Below are positions 1-6,407 of a stretch of 17,497 bases of DNA, one piece after another. Every line of letters starts with the position of its first letter. Within the stretch, counting starts at the first letter, position 1. The notes beneath the pieces were generated by a model that saw nothing but the letters and a program-made list of their open reading frames with translations, was not told where the DNA came from and ran no database searches. The stretch is taken from positions 1-17,497 of the forward strand of contig CAJPTP010000004.1 of assembly GCA_905373555.1 (NCBI GenBank). The letters are read 5' to 3'. The translations under genes were made by a program, and so were the position numbers. This stretch comes from an uncultured Francisella sp. (lineage in GTDB: Bacteria; Pseudomonadota; Gammaproteobacteria; Burkholderiales; Neisseriaceae).

Positions 1-68
1 GGCCGGGCCGGCGCAACGGGCGACAACCGGAAAAACGGAAACCCGGGGAAAACGGAAAAACGGGGGGA

Positions 69-85
69 CGGCGCCCGGAGCGCCG
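69..85. repeat. Hairpin-forming inverted repeat upstream of murG
   Basis: A six-base perfect stem (CGGCGC and GCGCCG) surrounds a five-base loop. No T-tract follows, so it is not a convincing terminator. The first 118 bases contain no stop codon in any forward frame, so an upstream gene such as ftsW does not end inside them. The stretch is otherwise purine-rich repeats of the GGAAAAACGG kind and I see no gene in it. Confidence 0.4.
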
Positions 86-118
86 CGCGGGCGCAACGGG
101 ATCGGCCGAGGAAAAACG

Positions 119-1213
119 ATGGGGCAAAACAGTGGCGAAGCCAAAACGGCGCGCGGCTCGTGGGTTATCATGGCGGGCGGCACGGGGGGGCATATTTTCC
201 CCGCCTTGGCGGTGGCCAAGGCGCTGCGCGAGCTCGGCTGCGCGGTGTCGTGGCTGGGCTCCGCGGGCTCGATGGAGGAAAAAATCGCGCCCGAGAACGG
301 CTTCGCCATCCACTCCATCCATATCAAGGGAGTGCGGCGCAACGGCTGGGCGCGCAAGCTTGCGGCTCCGTTCGCGGTTGCGCGAGCGACCTTTGAGGCG
401 GCGCGGGCGCTGCGCCGGGAGGGCGCCGACGGCGCGATCGGCTTCGGCGGGTTTGTGACGTTTCCGGGCGCTTTGGCCGCCAAGCTGTTGGGCAAAAAGG
501 TCGTGTGCTGCGAGCAAAACGCCGTGCCGGGCTTGGCCAACCGATTGGCCGGGCGCTTTGCGGACGTTCGCCTGTGCGCCTATCCCGACGCTTGGGGCGG
601 CGCCGAGGCGGTGGGCAATCCCGCCCGGGCCGAGTTTTTCGAGCTGCCATCCGCGCAAGAGCGCTTCGCGGGCCGCTCGGGCCCCTTGCGGCTTTTGGTC
701 GTGGGCGGCTCGCAGGGGGCACAGCGCATCAACGAGACCCTGCCCCGGGCGTTGGCGGCCCTAAGCCCCGAGCGCAGGCCCGAGGTTTTCCACCAGTGCG
801 GCAAGGGCAAGATGGAGTCGACCGAAAAGCTGTACGCCCAATTGGGCGTCGAGGCTCAATGCGTCGAGTTCGTCGACGAGATGGCAAAGCGTTTCGCGTG
901 GGCCGATTTCGCGGTGTGCCGGGGCGGCTCGGGCACGCTGTTCGAGCTTGCCGGGGCGGGTTTGGGCGCCTTCGTGGTGCCGCTGCCCACGGCGGTGGAC
1001 GACCACCAGACCAAAAACGCCGCGTCCTTTTGCAAGGCGGGGGCGGCGCGGATCATGGCGCAAGGCCCGGGCGACGTCGGGCAATGGGCGGGCATGATCG
1101 GCTCTTTGGATCGCGGCCAATGCTTGGCCATGGCGATCGCGGCCAAAAGCTTGGCCAAGCCCGACGCCGCCGCGACGGTCGCGCGGCGAGCCGAGGCGCT
1201 GCTGGGGCGGTGA
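119..1213 (+). CDS. murG: MurG, lipid II-forming GlcNAc transferase
   Basis: MurG transfers GlcNAc from UDP-GlcNAc to lipid I to make lipid II on the cytoplasmic face of the inner membrane. At 364 residues it is close to the usual size of about 355. The N-terminal domain has the glycine-rich GGTGGH loop (residues 20-25) followed by IFPALAVA. The second Rossmann half starts at VVGGSQGAQ (about 194-202). The UDP-GlcNAc site shows CRGGSGTLFEL (267-277, with Glu276 as the likely ribose contact) and DDHQTKNA (294-301). The start at 119 is chosen because AGGAA lies just upstream and leaves a normal N-terminal tail; the next ATG (170) would begin inside the glycine loop region. It sits first in the visible dcw cluster, and a terminator-like hairpin follows it. 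Confidence 0.96.
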   Translation: MGQNSGEAKTARGSWVIMAGGTGGHIFPALAVAKALRELGCAVSWLGSAGSMEEKIAPENGFAIHSIHIKGVRRNGWARKLAAPFAVARATFEAARALRREGADGAIGFGGFVTFPGALAAKLLGKKVVCCEQNAVPGLANRLAGRFADVRLCAYPDAWGGAEAVGNPARAEFFELPSAQERFAGRSGPLRLLVVGGSQGAQRINETLPRALAALSPERRPEVFHQCGKGKMESTEKLYAQLGVEAQCVEFVDEMAKRFAWADFAVCRGGSGTLFELAGAGLGAFVVPLPTAVDDHQTKNAASFCKAGAARIMAQGPGDVGQWAGMIGSLDRGQCLAMAIAAKSLAKPDAAATVARRAEALLGR

Positions 1214-1231
1214 GGCCGTCCCCGGGCGCCG

Positions 1232-1280
1232 GCTTGGGTTGGGGTTTCGGTTTCGGCTTCGGCTTCGGCTTGGGTTTTGG
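1232..1280. repeat. Degenerate hexanucleotide tandem repeat (GCTTGG/GTTTCG/GCTTCG)
   Basis: About eight consecutive six-base units follow murG in the order GCTTGG, GTTGGG, GTTTCG twice, GCTTCG twice, GCTTGG, GTTTTG. The spacer is non-coding. The same unit recurs in the ddl 3' end and, on the complementary strand, in the ftsZ linker. It looks like slippage-derived simple sequence. Confidence 0.75.
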
Positions 1281-1287
1281 CCCGCGG

Positions 1288-1308
1288 CGCCCTTGGGGCG
1301 TTTTTTTT
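1288..1308 (+). terminator. Rho-independent terminator-like hairpin after murG
   Basis: CGCCC, loop TTG, GGGCG, then eight consecutive T. This has the classic GC stem plus U-tract form, although the stem is only five pairs and the loop three bases. It would end or attenuate transcription coming from murG and implies that murC has, at least partly, its own transcription start. Confidence 0.6.
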
Positions 1309-1314
1309 AACGAT

Positions 1315-1341
1315 CGGCCTTCGCCGCCTAGGCGAAGGCCG
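1315..1341. repeat. Perfect 11-bp inverted repeat in the murC leader
   Basis: Arms CGGCCTTCGCC and GGCGAAGGCCG flank the loop GCCTA. The stem is perfect, and the centre contains CCTAGG. No T-run follows in either direction, so it is not a simple terminator. It lies about 50 bases before the murC start and could be a leader hairpin or a protein-binding site. Confidence 0.6.
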
Positions 1342-1393
1342 AAGGCAAGATGCGAGGATGCGCGCCCGGATGGCGCGGGGAAGAGAAACGCAC

Positions 1394-2851
1394 ATGGATC
1401 CCGCAATGAAGGATCGGGTGAGGCACATACATTTCGTCGGCGTCGGCGGCGCCGGGATGTGCGGCATCGCCGAGGTGTTCCACAATTTGGGCTACGCCGT
1501 CACGGGCTCGGACATCGCGCGCGGCGTCGCCGTGCGCAGGCTCGAGCAGCTGGGCGTGAAGGTCTGCATCGGCCACGCCGCCCAAAACGCCCAAGGCGCG
1601 GACGCCTTGGTTTTTTCCAGCGCCGTGAAGGAGGGCAACCCCGAAATCGCCTGGGCGCGCGAAAACGGCGTGCCGACGATCCCCCGCGCCATGATGCTGG
1701 CCGAGCTCATGCGCTTTCAGGCGGGCATCGCGGTGGCGGGCACCCACGGCAAGACGACCACCACGAGCTTGGTCGCCTCGGTGCTGGCGGCGGCGAATTT
1801 CGACCCCACGTTCGTCATCGGCGGCAAGCTCAACGCCTCGGGCTCCAACGCCCGTTTGGGCAAGGGCAAGTACATCGTGGCCGAGGCCGACGAGTCCGAC
1901 GCCTCGTTTTTGTGCCTCACGCCTTTGTTCTCGATCGTCACCAACATCGACGAAGACCACATGGACACCTACGGCCACAGCCGCGAGAAACTTGAAGGCG
2001 CGTTTGTGGACTTCATCCACCGGCTGCCTTTTTACGGCAAGGCCTTTTTGTGCGTCGACAGCCCCATGGTTCGGGCCATCCTGCCCAAATTGGGCAAGCC
2101 CTGCGCCACCTACAGCGTGCGCGATCCCGAGGCGGATCTGTTCGCCGACCGCATCGAGGCCAAGGGCGCCCGGATGCGCTTTCTCGCCCGCGTCAAAAGC
2201 AGGGAGCTTAGCTTCGGCGTGACGCTCAACATCCCGGGCCTGCACAACGTCGCCAACGCCTTGGCCGCGATTGGGGTCGCGATGGAGTGCGGCTGCACCA
2301 TCCAAGCGATCCAAGACGGCCTGCGCGGCTTCGAGGGCGTGGGCCGGCGCTTCCAGCGCTACGGCGATCTGCCCTTGCCCGACGGCGGGGCGGCCATGGT
2401 CGTGGATGATTACGGCCACCACCCCAACGAGATGCGCGCCACCATCGCCGCCGCGCGCGCGGCGTTCCCCGGCCGGCGCCTGGTGCTGGCCTTCCAGCCG
2501 CACCGCTTCACGCGCACGCGCGATCTGTTCGACGATTTTGTCGACGTGCTCTCGACGGTGGATCAAACCGTTTTGGTCGACGTCTACCCCGCGGGCGAAA
2601 GCCCGATCGACGGGGCCGACTCCGCCGCCTTGGCCCGCGCCTTGGAGCAAAAGGGCGCGCCAGCGATTTACGCGGGCGACGTGGCCGACGCGCCCGGCAA
2701 GCTGTACGCGGCGCTGCGCGACGGCGACGTCGCGATCACGATGGGCGCGGGCAGCGTCGGGCGGGTGCCATCCGCGCTGTTTTCCTTGGCTAGGCTGCCC
2801 GACGGCGTCGCGGCCGAGGGCGCGTTGGGCGGCGACAGGGAGGCCGCGTGA
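1394..2851 (+). CDS. murC: MurC, UDP-N-acetylmuramate--L-alanine ligase
   Basis: MurC is the cytoplasmic ATP-dependent ligase that adds L-Ala to UDP-MurNAc, the first step of stem-peptide synthesis. From this start it has 485 residues, normal for the family. Visible motifs are the N-terminal HIHFVGVGGAGMCGIAE UDP-binding loop (about 11-27), the Mur-ligase P-loop GTHGKTTTTS (116-125), EADESDASFL in the central domain, and DDYGHHPNEM plus FQPHRFTRTRDL in the C-terminal domain. The frame stays open back to an ATG at 1277, but that would start inside the spacer hairpins. ATG 1394 has a purine-rich GGGGAAGAG ribosome site about eight bases upstream. ATG 1406 would also fit family N-termini but has no such site. 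The stop overlaps the ddl start codon (GTGA), indicating translational coupling. Confidence 0.96.
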   Translation: MDPAMKDRVRHIHFVGVGGAGMCGIAEVFHNLGYAVTGSDIARGVAVRRLEQLGVKVCIGHAAQNAQGADALVFSSAVKEGNPEIAWARENGVPTIPRAMMLAELMRFQAGIAVAGTHGKTTTTSLVASVLAAANFDPTFVIGGKLNASGSNARLGKGKYIVAEADESDASFLCLTPLFSIVTNIDEDHMDTYGHSREKLEGAFVDFIHRLPFYGKAFLCVDSPMVRAILPKLGKPCATYSVRDPEADLFADRIEAKGARMRFLARVKSRELSFGVTLNIPGLHNVANALAAIGVAMECGCTIQAIQDGLRGFEGVGRRFQRYGDLPLPDGGAAMVVDDYGHHPNEMRATIAAARAAFPGRRLVLAFQPHRFTRTRDLFDDFVDVLSTVDQTVLVDVYPAGESPIDGADSAALARALEQKGAPAIYAGDVADAPGKLYAALRDGDVAITMGAGSVGRVPSALFSLARLPDGVAAEGALGGDREAA

Positions 2852-3891
2852 GCGCCCCCGTCGCGGCGAAGGTCGCGGGCTTCGGCCCCATCGACCCCAA
2901 AAAGTACGGCAAAGTGGCCGTTTTGATGGGCGGCGTCTCCACCGAGCGCGACGTGTCGCTCGACAGCGGCGAGGCCGTGCGCAGGGCTTTGGCCGAGGAG
3001 GGCGTCGACGCCTTTGGCTTCGACACGGGCAAGCGGCCTTTGGTTGAGCTTGAGGCGCTCAAGCCCGATCTGTGCTTCATCGCCCTTCACGGCGGAGCGG
3101 GCGAAAACGGCGAGGTTCAGGCCGCCTTGGAGATGTTGGGCCTGCCCTACACGGGCTGCGGCCCCAAGGCGGCGCAGATCGCCATGGACAAGTACCTCAC
3201 CAAGCTCGTGTGGAAAGACCGGGGCCTGCCCGCCCCCGATTTCGCCGTGTTGGGGCCGAAGAGCGATTTCGCGCAAATCGAGCGCGCGCTGGGCCTGCCG
3301 CTGTTCGTCAAGCCCGCATGCCAAGGCAGCTCCGTGGGCGTGGTCAAGTGCGATCGCCCGGGCGAGGCCAAAAGCGCTTGGGAGCGCTTGGCGCGCGAGT
3401 TTCCCGAGGATCGCATTTTGGCCGAGCGGGCGATTTCGGGATGCCTGGAGTACACCTGCGCCCTTTTGGACGGGGTGGAGCTGCCCTCGATCAAAATCGA
3501 GTACAGCTCGGAGTTTTTTGACTACGACGCGAAGTACAACGCGCCCGACACCCTCTACCGCTGCCCCTCGGGCTTGGGGGCGGATGAGGAAAGGGAGCTT
3601 CGGGCGCTGGCCCGCGAGGCTTTCGCCGCCGTCGGCGGGGAGAGCTGGGGGCGGGTGGATTTTCTGCGCGATGCCCAAGGCAAGTTTTGGCTGCTGGAGA
3701 TCAACGCCTCGCCCGGCATGACCCTGCACAGCCTGGCGCCGCGCTCGGCCTCGGTCGCGGGCTTGGGCATGGGGGCGCTGTGCGCCGCCGTGCTTGACAC
3801 GGCCGCGGCCAAGCGCCCCCGCTTGGGCTTGGGCTTGGGCTTGGGCTCGGTTTCGGGCTTCAGTTCGGGCTCGGGCCGTCCGGGGGTGTGA
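2848..3891 (+). CDS. ddl: D-alanine--D-alanine ligase
   Basis: This ATP-grasp enzyme joins two D-Ala for the peptidoglycan stem, and the dcw position suggests the DdlB type. Motifs include LMGGVSTERDVSL near the N-terminus, HGGAGENGEVQ (family consensus HGxxGEDG, here with Asn for Asp), KPACQGSSVGV in the ATP-grasp domain, DYDAKY, and LEINASPGMT near the end of the fold. The start is GTG at 2848, sharing bases with the murC stop, with an AGGGAGG ribosome site just before it. At 347 residues it is longer than the usual 305-320. The excess is a C-terminal Leu-Gly/Ser-Gly tail (about 323-347) encoded by a hexamer repeat, beyond the last conserved element and probably not catalytic. ftsQ begins four bases after the stop. 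Confidence 0.95.
   Translation: MSAPVAAKVAGFGPIDPKKYGKVAVLMGGVSTERDVSLDSGEAVRRALAEEGVDAFGFDTGKRPLVELEALKPDLCFIALHGGAGENGEVQAALEMLGLPYTGCGPKAAQIAMDKYLTKLVWKDRGLPAPDFAVLGPKSDFAQIERALGLPLFVKPACQGSSVGVVKCDRPGEAKSAWERLAREFPEDRILAERAISGCLEYTCALLDGVELPSIKIEYSSEFFDYDAKYNAPDTLYRCPSGLGADEERELRALAREAFAAVGGESWGRVDFLRDAQGKFWLLEINASPGMTLHSLAPRSASVAGLGMGALCAAVLDTAAAKRPRLGLGLGLGSVSGFSSGSGRPGV
3821..3884 (+). repeat. Hexanucleotide repeat at the 3' end of ddl
   Basis: Four perfect GCTTGG units (3821-3844) are followed by degenerate GCTCGG/TTTCGG/GCTTCA units. In the ddl frame they encode a Leu-Gly then Ser-Gly tail. Because the unit is six bases, changes in copy number would lengthen or shorten the tail without a frameshift. 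Confidence 0.8.
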
Positions 3892-3895
3892 GCGC

Positions 3896-4873
3896 ATGGA
3901 TCGGGCAGGGCGCAGGCCAAGCTCCGCGGGCCGCGTCGCGGCGCTGTTCGCCGTCGCGGGCATGGTGGCGTTCTTTTGGGCATGGAATGCCGACGCCTTC
4001 AAAAATTTCGACAGCTGCGCGTCGCTGAAGCTGTTTTGCGTGCGCGACGTGACCTGCGAGGTGCGCGACGACGACGAGCGGCGGGTGTCGCCGGAGGATG
4101 TCGAGCGGGCCAAGGCTTCCTTGATCGGCAAGGGGGTGTTCTCGGCCGATTTGCTGCCCCGCGCCCAAGCCGCCTTCGAGAGCTTGGCGTGGGTGAAGAA
4201 AGCCGAGCTGGCCAAAGAGCAAAGCTTCACCGGGGTCAACTCGGTGCGCGTGACGCTTTATGCGCACAAGCCCCGCTTCAAGTGGGGCGACGGCTTCCTG
4301 CTCGACGCCGACGGCGAGGCCTATCCTCAGCCCGCGCCCGCCGGGGCCTTGGCGCATTTGATGGGGCCCGAGGGCGAGCGGCAAGAGCTCATGGGCGTCC
4401 ACGCGCAGCTGCGCGAGGTGGCGCAAACCCGCGGTTTGGCGGTCACGGCGCTGCTGAAGACCTACGCCGACGATTGGGAGCTCACGCTGCGGCCCCTGCG
4501 CGGCGGCGACGGCGTTCCCGGCGCCGTCGCGCGCGGGCGCGAGGACGGGGCGATCTTGGTGCGCTTCGGCCGGAGCGATCCCGTCGCGTCTTTGGCGCTG
4601 CTGATGCGCGTGTGGGACAGCGACATTCGCCCCATCGCCGAGAGCGTCGATTACATCGACATGCGCTACCGCAACGGCTTTGCGCTCAAGACCTTGAGCC
4701 CGGAAGACCTGCAGCGGCGCGCCGCCGGGCTGTTGGAGCCCAACGAAAGCAAGCTGCTGGATTTTTACCGCCGGCAGCGAGACTGGAATCAAAGGCTGAC
4801 GCGGCCTTTGGCCCGGGCCGAGGCGGAGGAGGCGCAAGGCGCGGCCCCCCTTGCGGCCCCGCAGGATCGTTGA
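3896..4873 (+). CDS. ftsQ: Cell division protein FtsQ
   Basis: FtsQ is a bitopic inner-membrane divisome protein that links early and late division proteins through FtsB/FtsL. The 325-residue product has an Arg-rich cytoplasmic N-terminus, one hydrophobic helix (about 13-30), then a periplasmic POTRA-like region (about 48-150, with LAWVKKAEL and the KWGDGFLLDADGEAYP stretch). The C-terminal FtsQ domain contains DYIDMRYRNGFALK (252-265), the clearest family signature. It is longer than many FtsQ proteins because of a charged, Ala/Pro-rich tail of about 60 residues. ATG 3896 is chosen because it directly follows ddl and places the membrane helix at the N-terminus; an upstream in-frame ATG at 3794 lies inside ddl. 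Confidence 0.9.
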   Translation: MDRAGRRPSSAGRVAALFAVAGMVAFFWAWNADAFKNFDSCASLKLFCVRDVTCEVRDDDERRVSPEDVERAKASLIGKGVFSADLLPRAQAAFESLAWVKKAELAKEQSFTGVNSVRVTLYAHKPRFKWGDGFLLDADGEAYPQPAPAGALAHLMGPEGERQELMGVHAQLREVAQTRGLAVTALLKTYADDWELTLRPLRGGDGVPGAVARGREDGAILVRFGRSDPVASLALLMRVWDSDIRPIAESVDYIDMRYRNGFALKTLSPEDLQRRAAGLLEPNESKLLDFYRRQRDWNQRLTRPLARAEAEEAQGAAPLAAPQDR

Positions 4874-4903
4874 AATTGGAAATGCCTTGGGCCGGAAACG
4901 CCC

Positions 4904-4960
4904 GGGTTTGACCGGGTTTGACCGGGTTGGATTGGGTTGGATTGGGTTGGATTGGGAGGG
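4904..4960. repeat. 10-bp tandem repeat in the ftsQ-ftsA spacer
   Basis: Two copies of GGGTTTGACC are followed by three copies of GGGTTGGATT and a partial GGGAGGG. The units have strict ten-base periodicity, about one helical turn. The TTGACC elements resemble -35 boxes, but I found no matching -10 box at proper distance. The spacer (4874-5082) has no credible gene. Confidence 0.85.
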
Positions 4961-4989
4961 CGCTGCGTCGCCTTTTCGCGCCTCGCGTC

Positions 4990-5005
4990 GCTTGGCTAGC
5001 CAAGC
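4990..5005. repeat. Perfect 16-bp palindrome GCTTGGCTAGCCAAGC
   Basis: This exact dyad is centred on CTAG in the spacer before the first ftsA-like gene. With no spacer between its arms it looks more like a binding site for a dimeric protein than an RNA hairpin. A shorter relative, GCTTGGCCAAGC, occurs inside murG (1149-1160) and upstream of tyrA, so part of the similarity may be compositional. Confidence 0.6.
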
Positions 5006-5024
5006 CGTCGGGGCAATGATCATC

Positions 5025-5045
5025 GCGCGCCGGGTCCCGGCGCGC
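5025..5045. repeat. Strong inverted repeat upstream of the first ftsA-like gene
   Basis: Arms GCGCGCCGGG and CCCGGCGCGC are separated by a single T, so an RNA hairpin would open to a slightly larger loop. No T-tract follows. It sits about 37 bases before the ftsA-like start and could affect mRNA stability or translation. Confidence 0.55.
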
Positions 5046-5082
5046 TCGGCGTCGGAGACGCGCAAGGGCTTGAAATCGGAAG

Positions 5083-6384
5083 ATGCGGCAAAACAAGGCG
5101 AAAGCAGAAATCGTGTGCGCCGTGGATGTGGGATCATCCGGCGTGAAGGTCGCCTTGGGCAGGGGCGATGCGCAGGGCGGAGGCGACTTGGTCGCCGCCT
5201 TGGCGCTGCCTTTGCCCAAAAACGCCGTGGAGCGCGGCCGGGTGCGCGACGTGGGCGCCGCGGCGCGGGTCGTGGCCGACGCCTTGGACAAGGCGTCGCG
5301 CGACGACGAGGGCAAGACCCGATACGTGATCAACACCGTCTTGGCCGTGATTTCGGGCAATGTTTGCGACGCGACGCCGTGGGCGTCGACCAGCGAGCAA
5401 GGCTGGGGCAAGGTGGGGCCGCGCCGGCTGCGCGAGCTGAAGCTCAAGGCGATCTCGACGTGGGCCGAGGGGCGGGAGCCCGCCGTCGCCGCGCCGACGC
5501 TGGTGAGCGTGCTGTCGCAGGGCTTCAGCGAGGACGGGGCGGCAAGGCGCGCCCTGCGGCCCGAGGGTTGGGCGGCGGAGCGGCTGCGGCTGGACGCCTT
5601 GCGGGTGTTCGCCGACGGCGGCGCCTTGGAAAATCTGAGCCGCTGCCTGTATCTGGGCGGCGCGAGCTTGGGGGCGGTGAGCTTGGGCACGGCCGCCTCG
5701 TCCGAGGCGACTTTGAGCGCGGAGGACAAGGAGCTGGGCTGCGCCAGCATCGACGTGGGCGCGGACACCACCGACGTCGCGCTGTACTGCGACGGCGCAT
5801 TGGCCGCGTGCAAAAGCTTTCCCTTCGGCGGCGACGATTTGGACAGAAGGCTCGCCGCCGAGTATTACATGAGCGACCGGGCGGCGTCGGCGATGAAGGT
5901 CGAGCATTTGTCCACCCGCGCCGCCGCCCGCCCGGATTGGGGCAGGCGGCTGCAGTACATTCGGGCCGACGGCTCGTTTGGGGAGTGCGAGGTCGCCGAC
6001 GCCGTGGCGTTGGTCGACGATCTGTGCCGCTCCGCCTTGGCCGAGGTCAAGGCGTTCGCCGAGCGCGCCGCGGGCGACGCCCGGGCTTTGTCGCGCGGGC
6101 TGGTGCTCACGGGCGGCGGCTCGCAGCTGAAGGGCTTGGCGCAAACCGCGCAAAACGTTTTCGGCTTGCCCGCGCGCGCGGGCGCCTCGCCGCTCTGGGG
6201 CCGGGATGAGCGGGATCGCCCGGGCGCCGCGCGCGCGCCCGCCGCGCCGGGCGCGGCCCCTTTGGGCGCGCGCATCGTTTCCAAGGCGGCCTTGAGCCGC
6301 CTTCCGCCCGCGTTCGCGGCGGTCGTGGGGGCGGCGCGGCTGCGCCTTTCCCCCGACGGTTTGGTTATCTATTCGGGCGCCTAG
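5083..6384 (+). CDS. ftsA: FtsA-like divisome actin homologue, paralogue 1 (no membrane helix)
   Basis: This is an actin-fold protein in the ftsA slot between ftsQ and ftsZ. FtsA normally tethers FtsZ filaments to the inner membrane. The 433 residues show phosphate-1 (AVDVGSSGVKVALG, 13-26), phosphate-2 (DVGADTTDVALY, from Asp224) and adenosine (LVLTGGGSQLKGL, 340-352) motifs, all recognisable. The 1C region is divergent: where FtsA has a P-x-G-L-x-G element this has PEGWAAERL. After the last conserved helix (AFAAVVGAARL) only about 14 residues remain, ending SGA. The flexible linker and basic amphipathic membrane-targeting helix of FtsA are absent. ATG 5083 is nearly adjacent to GGAAG, an awkwardly short spacing, but no better start precedes the actin fold. 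PilM is an alternative family, but no pilus genes are nearby. Confidence 0.8.
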   Translation: MRQNKAKAEIVCAVDVGSSGVKVALGRGDAQGGGDLVAALALPLPKNAVERGRVRDVGAAARVVADALDKASRDDEGKTRYVINTVLAVISGNVCDATPWASTSEQGWGKVGPRRLRELKLKAISTWAEGREPAVAAPTLVSVLSQGFSEDGAARRALRPEGWAAERLRLDALRVFADGGALENLSRCLYLGGASLGAVSLGTAASSEATLSAEDKELGCASIDVGADTTDVALYCDGALAACKSFPFGGDDLDRRLAAEYYMSDRAASAMKVEHLSTRAAARPDWGRRLQYIRADGSFGECEVADAVALVDDLCRSALAEVKAFAERAAGDARALSRGLVLTGGGSQLKGLAQTAQNVFGLPARAGASPLWGRDERDRPGAARAPAAPGAAPLGARIVSKAALSRLPPAFAAVVGAARLRLSPDGLVIYSGA

Positions 6385-6390
6385 GCGCCC
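6375..6390. repeat. Perfect 16-bp palindrome spanning the paralogue 1 stop codon
   Basis: GGGCGCCTAGGCGCCC is an exact dyad whose central CCTAGG contains the TAG stop (6382-6384) of the upstream gene. It lies 18-33 bases before the start of the second ftsA-like gene, so as mRNA it could influence coupling between the two. Confidence 0.6.
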
Positions 6391-6407
6391 GCGCAGGGCA
6401 TGGCTTC

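Noticed and set aside
1149..1160. GCTTGGCCAAGC palindrome in murG as a regulatory site
   Set aside because: It lies within coding sequence made of favoured codons (Ser-Leu-Ala-Lys), and the same word occurs upstream of tyrA, so composition explains it.
2668..4239. A 523-codon minus-strand open frame opposite ddl and ftsQ
   Set aside because: It is a shadow frame with Arg/Gln/Ala-rich repeat composition and no recognisable domain.
4908..4923. Two TTGACC elements as promoters for the first ftsA-like gene
   Set aside because: They are part of the 10-bp tandem repeat and no -10 box lies at 16-18 bases.
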